64,000 nt of DNA, from NCBI GenBank assembly GCA_964626055.1, contig CAZVDF010000005.1:39537-103536 (forward strand), written 5' to 3'. Positions 60,078 through 64,000 of the stretch are shown here, piece after piece; the first letter of the stretch is position 1, and each line of letters opens with the position of its first letter. The position numbers and the translations under genes are program-made. The DNA comes from JAFGSG01 sp964626055 (GTDB taxonomy: Bacteria > Spirochaetota > UBA4802 > JAFGDQ01). The notes beneath the pieces are model-generated. The model saw only the letters and a program-made list of their open reading frames with translations, was not told where the DNA came from and did no database searches.

Positions 60078-60956
60078 TCAGTGAAGCGTATCTTCGTCAG
60101 TCGGGTAGTAATGCCTTCTTGCCCATTCCAGATCGCTTCTCTCTTTATGTGTTAAGGAGCTCATTCCTTCTTTGGCGATTTTTTCAAGGAGCGAATCTAT
60201 TATGTTCTTCGCCTGTATTCTCCTGTCTATTTCCTGCTGTTTTCTTTTTAATCTTTCCTGCATTAAAAACTGGTTGAGTTTGCCGGTTTTTGAAGAGCGA
60301 TCGCTTTCATCTTTTCGTGATTTTTTTCTGTGAAAAACAATAAAAATAAATCCCGAGATAAGACCTCCCAGGTGTCCGATATGGCTTACGGAACCTCCCG
60401 TTCCGGCAGCGCCTGCAATTGTACCTAAAAATTCCATTAAGCCGAAAGCAATAACGAGATATTTTATTTTTATCGGGAAAAGAAAATATAAAAGCACTTC
60501 CCTGTTCGGCCAGGTCATTCCATAAGCTAGAAGAATTCCGTATATCGCCCCGGAAGCACCGATTGTAACAGGAGCATAGCCGTAATAGGTATAAACAATA
60601 TAATTCATTGCAGCAATAAAGAAACCGGCTCCGATTCCGCAAAAGAAATAATACTGCAAAAATATTTTTTTACCCCATCTTTGCTCCAATTCGCCTCCGA
60701 ACATCCATAGCGCGAGCAGGTTGAAGATCAAATGCAGGAGATTTCCATGCAAAAACATGTACGTAAAAAGCTGCCATATCTTGAATTCATATAAAAGCCC
60801 TACGTGGTTCAGTCCGAAAATGCGTTCGAAGGCTCCTGATAAAAAAAGGTCGAGGATATGTTGCAGCACGAATATGCCTGCGTTGACGATTAATAATTTT
60901 TTTAAAATATCTGTTATCGGGCCTCCGAAACGAAAGCCGATATTCTGTCTCAACAT
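60078..60956 (-). CDS. Rhomboid intramembrane serine protease
   Basis: 292 residues with about six membrane helices. The catalytic Ser135 is in TIGASGAIYG and His195 in IGHLGG. YMFLHGNLLHLIFNLLALW and ELEQRWG are the rhomboid L1-loop/helix signatures. A soluble C-terminal tail of about 75 residues (MQERLKRKQQEIDRRIQAK) is helical and resembles the C-terminal extension of bacterial rhomboids near hisG. It lies 35 bp downstream of hisG on the same strand. Confidence 0.92.
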   Translation of the reverse strand: MLRQNIGFRFGGPITDILKKLLIVNAGIFVLQHILDLFLSGAFERIFGLNHVGLLYEFKIWQLFTYMFLHGNLLHLIFNLLALWMFGGELEQRWGKKIFLQYYFFCGIGAGFFIAAMNYIVYTYYGYAPVTIGASGAIYGILLAYGMTWPNREVLLYFLFPIKIKYLVIAFGLMEFLGTIAGAAGTGGSVSHIGHLGGLISGFIFIVFHRKKSRKDESDRSSKTGKLNQFLMQERLKRKQQEIDRRIQAKNIIDSLLEKIAKEGMSSLTHKERSDLEWARRHYYPTDEDTLH

Positions 60957-60991
60957 TTTTTAAACCTCTGTAATTTTCATTTATACATTAA

Positions 60992-61876
60992 TCATTCTCT
61001 GTTGACAATTTTATTCAGCGGATATTCGATTATACCGTCCGCTCCTCCATCCATCAGCGCGGGAATAAGTTCTCTTACCAGTTTTTCGCTTATTACCGTT
61101 TCAACAGAGAACCAGTCGACGTTATAAAGCTCCGAAACAGTAGGTGCGGTAATGCTCGGGAGCATTTTTACAATCGATTGTATATTTTTTTTAGGCACGT
61201 TCATTTTAAGGCCGACCAGGGTGTCGGCACTCAGCGCGCCTTTAAGAAGCATTGAAATTTGCTGAATTTTTTTATTCTTCCACGGGACTTCAAGGCTTTT
61301 TCGGTTCGCTATCAATTTAGTGTTTGTTTCAAGAAGCGTGTGTATGATTTTTAATCCGTGAGCTTTTATCGTCGAACCGGTTTCTGTCACTTCAACTATT
61401 GCATCCACCAGGCCTTCAACGACTTTCGCTTCAGTTGCGCCCCAGGAGAATTCAATATTTACAGGAATTTTTTTTTCACGGAAATATCTTTTTGTGAAAT
61501 TCACCAGTTCCGTTGAAATGGTTTTGCCGGCACAGTCTTCGAGCGCCCTGATGCTGGAATCTTCAGGAACCGCGAGCACCCATTTTGCTTTTTGCGTGCT
61601 TGCCTTTGAATAAACCAGATCCGTAATGGAAACGACATCCGATTCGTTCTCCAGAATCCAGTCAAGGCCTGTAAGCGCAACATCCAGCACTCCGCTTTCG
61701 ACATATCTTGCCATTTCCTGGGCTCTTATCAACGAACAGGATATCGCGTCATCATCAATGCACGGATAATAGTTTCGAGCGGAGACCGAGATCCTCCATC
61801 CTGCATTTTTAAACAATTCAATTGTCGGTTTCTCAAGACTGCCTTTCGGTATCCCTAATTTTATTTTATTGTTCAT
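60992..61876 (-). CDS. hisG: ATP phosphoribosyltransferase (long form)
   Basis: 294 residues, the HisG long form with a C-terminal histidine-binding regulatory domain (about 215-290: MLLKGALSADTLVGLKMN). The catalytic part has KLGIPKGSLEKPTIELF, DVALTGLDWILENESD and the PRPP loop region VEVTETGSTIKAHGL. It catalyses the first step of histidine synthesis. It follows hisI by 20 bp on the minus strand; the order hisI-hisG is an operon fragment. Confidence 0.94.
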   Translation of the reverse strand: MNNKIKLGIPKGSLEKPTIELFKNAGWRISVSARNYYPCIDDDAISCSLIRAQEMARYVESGVLDVALTGLDWILENESDVVSITDLVYSKASTQKAKWVLAVPEDSSIRALEDCAGKTISTELVNFTKRYFREKKIPVNIEFSWGATEAKVVEGLVDAIVEVTETGSTIKAHGLKIIHTLLETNTKLIANRKSLEVPWKNKKIQQISMLLKGALSADTLVGLKMNVPKKNIQSIVKMLPSITAPTVSELYNVDWFSVETVISEKLVRELIPALMDGGADGIIEYPLNKIVNRE

Positions 61877-61896
61877 TGTTTATCCTTTTCGTGGTT

Positions 61897-62274
61897 TTAC
61901 TTTTTATAAACTTCGTCCGGATCAAATATTTTTACTCCGTCTTCAATGAATTCGCCGTTTTTTAAAAGCCTGAAAAAGCAGCTTCTGTAACCAGTATGGC
62001 AGGCGGCGTCCCCGACCTGTTCTACTTTTAGCAGGATCGTATCGTTGTCGCAATCCACTCTTATTTCTTTAACCTTCTGTATGTGCCCGGATGACTCGCC
62101 TTTTTTCCAGAGTTCGTTCCTTGACCTGCTCCAGTAATGCGCTATGCCGGTTTTAAGCGTTAATTCCCAGGATTCTTTATTCATAAAGGCCATCATCAGG
62201 ATTTCGCCGGTTTTTTCGTCCTGTGCAATCGCAGGAACCAGCCCGTTAAGTTTTTTAAAATTAAGTTCTGTCAT
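61897..62274 (-). CDS. hisI: Phosphoribosyl-AMP cyclohydrolase
   Basis: 125 residues of the stand-alone HisI. HYWSRSRNELWKKGE, the metal-binding DCDNDTILLKVEQ (Cys75, Asp76) and ACHTGYRSCF (Cys92, Cys99) are conserved. It opens the purine ring of PR-AMP in histidine synthesis. It is not fused to HisE. Probably co-transcribed with hisG. Confidence 0.95.
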   Translation of the reverse strand: MTELNFKKLNGLVPAIAQDEKTGEILMMAFMNKESWELTLKTGIAHYWSRSRNELWKKGESSGHIQKVKEIRVDCDNDTILLKVEQVGDAACHTGYRSCFFRLLKNGEFIEDGVKIFDPDEVYKK

Positions 62275-62480
62275 TTTATCGCCATTGTAAAAAAAATATT
62301 TAAAAGCCAGTCAGATGAGTAATTTATTATACAGTATTATTGCAAATAAAAAATAACACAATCGTAAAATATTATTCCATGTTATTCTTTAAAAATGAAA
62401 CAGGTGAATATTTATCCTTATTCCCTGGTTTAGTCAAGTTACTTATGAGTCAATAATTAATTATCGATTTGCCGGGATTT

Positions 62481-63131
62481 TTATCTGGAGGTATTGTGTT
62501 TCTGTATTAATTGCTGGCAATTGTGAATGCCTAACATGGCGTCATTGGCCCACGAGTCTGCGCCTGTGAATTCCCGCACCTGTTCATCAACCAGCCCGCC
62601 GATTATAAATGAAGGGACGGGACGGACTTCGGAACGCAGAAGTCCGATCGTAGATCGCATTGCCTGGTAGGAAGAATGCAGCAAACATGACAGGCCTACA
62701 ATATGCGGTTTTATTTCCTTTGTTTTATCAAGGAAACTTTTCGGAGGAATATCAACGCCTATATCGAAAACAGTAAAACCATAGCATCGCAAAAGGACTT
62801 TGATTATATCTTTGCCTATGTAATGGATATCGCCTTCTACCGTGCCTAAAAGAATACGGCCAGATTCGCTCCCGGTAACTCTGTTTTTTATCAACGGGAA
62901 AAGCAGGTCGCCGGCCTGATGCATAATCTCTCCCGCCATTATTAATCCGGAAAGATAATATACGCCTTTTTCGTATCGTTCGCCTACCATCCGTATGCCC
63001 TTCTGGCATTCATCAGCTAATGCCAGCGGATCATCGCCGTTCTTTATCCTGCGCGATATCTGCTTTAACGCTTCTTCTTCCTGCAGGTCTGCGATCAGGA
63101 TTGATAGAGTCGGATGGGATTCATTTTTCAT
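62481..63131 (-). CDS. Corrinoid-binding protein (MtaC/MtbC-like)
   Basis: 216 residues. A helical cap (about 10-85) precedes the B12-binding domain with GTVEGDIHYIGKDII (His103 is the lower cobalt ligand), VFDIGVDIPPKSFLDK, VGLSCLLHSS and IIGGL. Such proteins carry methyl groups between a substrate methyltransferase and a second methyltransferase. No methyltransferase is seen on either side within the window. It overlaps the GntR regulator gene by 4 bp (ATGA), so the regulator is co-transcribed. Confidence 0.85.
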   Translation of the reverse strand: MKNESHPTLSILIADLQEEEALKQISRRIKNGDDPLALADECQKGIRMVGERYEKGVYYLSGLIMAGEIMHQAGDLLFPLIKNRVTGSESGRILLGTVEGDIHYIGKDIIKVLLRCYGFTVFDIGVDIPPKSFLDKTKEIKPHIVGLSCLLHSSYQAMRSTIGLLRSEVRPVPSFIIGGLVDEQVREFTGADSWANDAMLGIHNCQQLIQKHNTSR

Positions 63132-63904
63132 GATTTTATCCCTGCATACGGCTGATCGGTTTTCTCGCCGAGCCCCACCGTTGTTTTAAAAGTCATGCGG
63201 TCGCCCCTGCAGATGAAATATCCCCAGCTCACCGGGCGGTTGTCATAGTCGTAAAAAATATGCTCAATGCGGAATGACGGAAGTGCCGGCGGCGCAAGCA
63301 ACAGCTTTGCTTCATTTTCATCCAGCACGGCGGCCTTGATCGCAAGTTCCCCGCGTTTCAGGTTGGTTTCTCCGCTGCCTGCGAATAATCCGTAAAGCGC
63401 CGTTACTTCCATCTCCGACTCAAGGATAGGGCTGGTCGGATCATAAATTATATATTCCCTGTGATAAAAAATGGGCTCCGTATCTTTTATAATCAGCCTG
63501 CGGATAAGTATTATCCTGTCGTTTATATTAATATTGAGTCTGCGCGAAATATCCTTGTCGGCTTTTACTATCCGCACTTCGAGCAGCTTGACTTTGTTTT
63601 CCGTTTTTTTATTAAAGATGTTCTGAAGCTCATCCAGCCCGAATTTAATTGAGCCGAGTTCAATAGGCTTGACGAATGTTCCTCTTCCCTGTGTCGTGCT
63701 AACCAATCCGTCCTGTAAAAGGATGTTGATGGCTCTGCGGACGGTCATCGGGCTTACATCGTATGAACGGCAAAGCTGGGATTCGGATGGAAGGCGCTCG
63801 CCTGGACGAAATTTCCCCGAGTCGATCTGACTGCGAAGAATATTCACAAGCTGAATATATGCCGGTTCAAAAGCGTTTCTGTCTATTGATAAAGTATTAT
63901 CCAT
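63128..63904 (-). CDS. GntR-family transcriptional regulator (UTRA domain)
   Basis: 258 residues. The N-terminal winged helix-turn-helix (about 10-78) has LPSESQLCRSYDVSPMTVRRA and TQGRGTFV. The C-terminal UTRA domain (about 95-250) has DRIILIRRLIIKDTEPIFYHR, ALYGLFAGSGETNLKRGE and WGYFICRGDRMTFKT. It senses a small molecule and probably represses its own operon. Its neighbour is a corrinoid protein, so the effector may be linked to one-carbon substrates. Its start lies 51 bp from the start of a MITE-like element at the window end. Confidence 0.9.
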   Translation of the reverse strand: MDNTLSIDRNAFEPAYIQLVNILRSQIDSGKFRPGERLPSESQLCRSYDVSPMTVRRAINILLQDGLVSTTQGRGTFVKPIELGSIKFGLDELQNIFNKKTENKVKLLEVRIVKADKDISRRLNININDRIILIRRLIIKDTEPIFYHREYIIYDPTSPILESEMEVTALYGLFAGSGETNLKRGELAIKAAVLDENEAKLLLAPPALPSFRIEHIFYDYDNRPVSWGYFICRGDRMTFKTTVGLGEKTDQPYAGIKS

Positions 63905-63954
63905 CTGATATCCTAATATCCGATTATTTTATCACATATGTTCGTAATTAAATT

Positions 63955-64000
63955 ACTCAAGTTGACTGACTTTTATTACACTATTTCTTAATACTATCGA
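63955..64000. mobile_element. MITE-like element, family 3 (partial at window edge)
   Basis: It begins ACTCAAGTTGACTGACTTTT and runs to the last base. It matches the reverse complement of the right end of the element at 49411-49604 over 46 bases with one difference. The remainder lies outside the window. Confidence 0.85.

Overview
The window is AT-rich bacterial chromosome from a Gram-negative, flagellated, menaquinone-respiring organism. KDO synthesis (kdsB), LL-diaminopimelate aminotransferase (dapL), a FlgF/FlgG-type flagellar rod protein, a complete run of futalosine-pathway enzymes, ComFB-domain proteins and a large outer-membrane barrel protein together suggest a spirochaete, perhaps Leptospira-like. 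This assignment is inference from gene content; no rRNA or species marker is present.

Region by region. 1-5.6 kb: the end of a crotonase, a GlcD-type FAD oxidase, an unusual HhH-GPD glycosylase, a receiver-PAS-PAS-GGDEF diguanylate cyclase and exonuclease III. 5.7-12.7 kb: two SAM methyltransferases, then a same-strand series of a ComFB-domain protein, a histidine kinase whose phospho-acceptor His is replaced by Glu, a RavA-like AAA+ ATPase and a ViaA-like VWA protein. 13-17 kb: a MORN lipoprotein, acs, another lipoprotein and a DUF3617-like secreted protein. 17.4-32.3 kb: a menaquinone region (mqnL, mqnP, mqnE, mqnA, mqnC, menG, mqnD) interrupted by a transposase relic, a 4Fe-4S protein gene between 147-bp direct repeats, a radical SAM gene, uup, a toxin-antitoxin pair and many small palindromic elements. 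32-44 kb: HAD phosphatase, a large DUF4175-like membrane protein, a GAF sensor, kdsB, ruvB-ptsN, a STAS protein, a DUF167 protein, an unrecognised 619-residue protein, an RNA uracil methyltransferase and a Phd/PIN toxin-antitoxin pair. 44-58 kb: dapL, a NapH/NapG-like ferredoxin fusion with a DUF362 partner, an unrecognised lipoprotein, nifU-nifS, a flagellar rod protein, murA, lon, a second ComFB protein and tRNA-Val(CAC). 58-64 kb: outer-membrane protein, small exported protein, rhomboid protease, hisI-hisG, and a corrinoid protein with a GntR regulator.

Two themes stand out. First, c-di-nucleotide signalling: a diguanylate cyclase with an intact product-inhibition site shares the window with two ComFB paralogues that carry the same extra C-terminal domain, which I do not recognise as a described family; one of them heads the series with the degenerate kinase and the AAA+/VWA pair. 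Second, the intergenic spaces hold at least four families of short palindromic elements (terminal inverted repeats around a long stem and a structured core, plus a C/G-run family), which have spread through and spaced out the menaquinone genes. The best candidates for something undescribed are the ComFB two-domain family with its neighbours and the hairpin elements that keep a common core but carry different stems.
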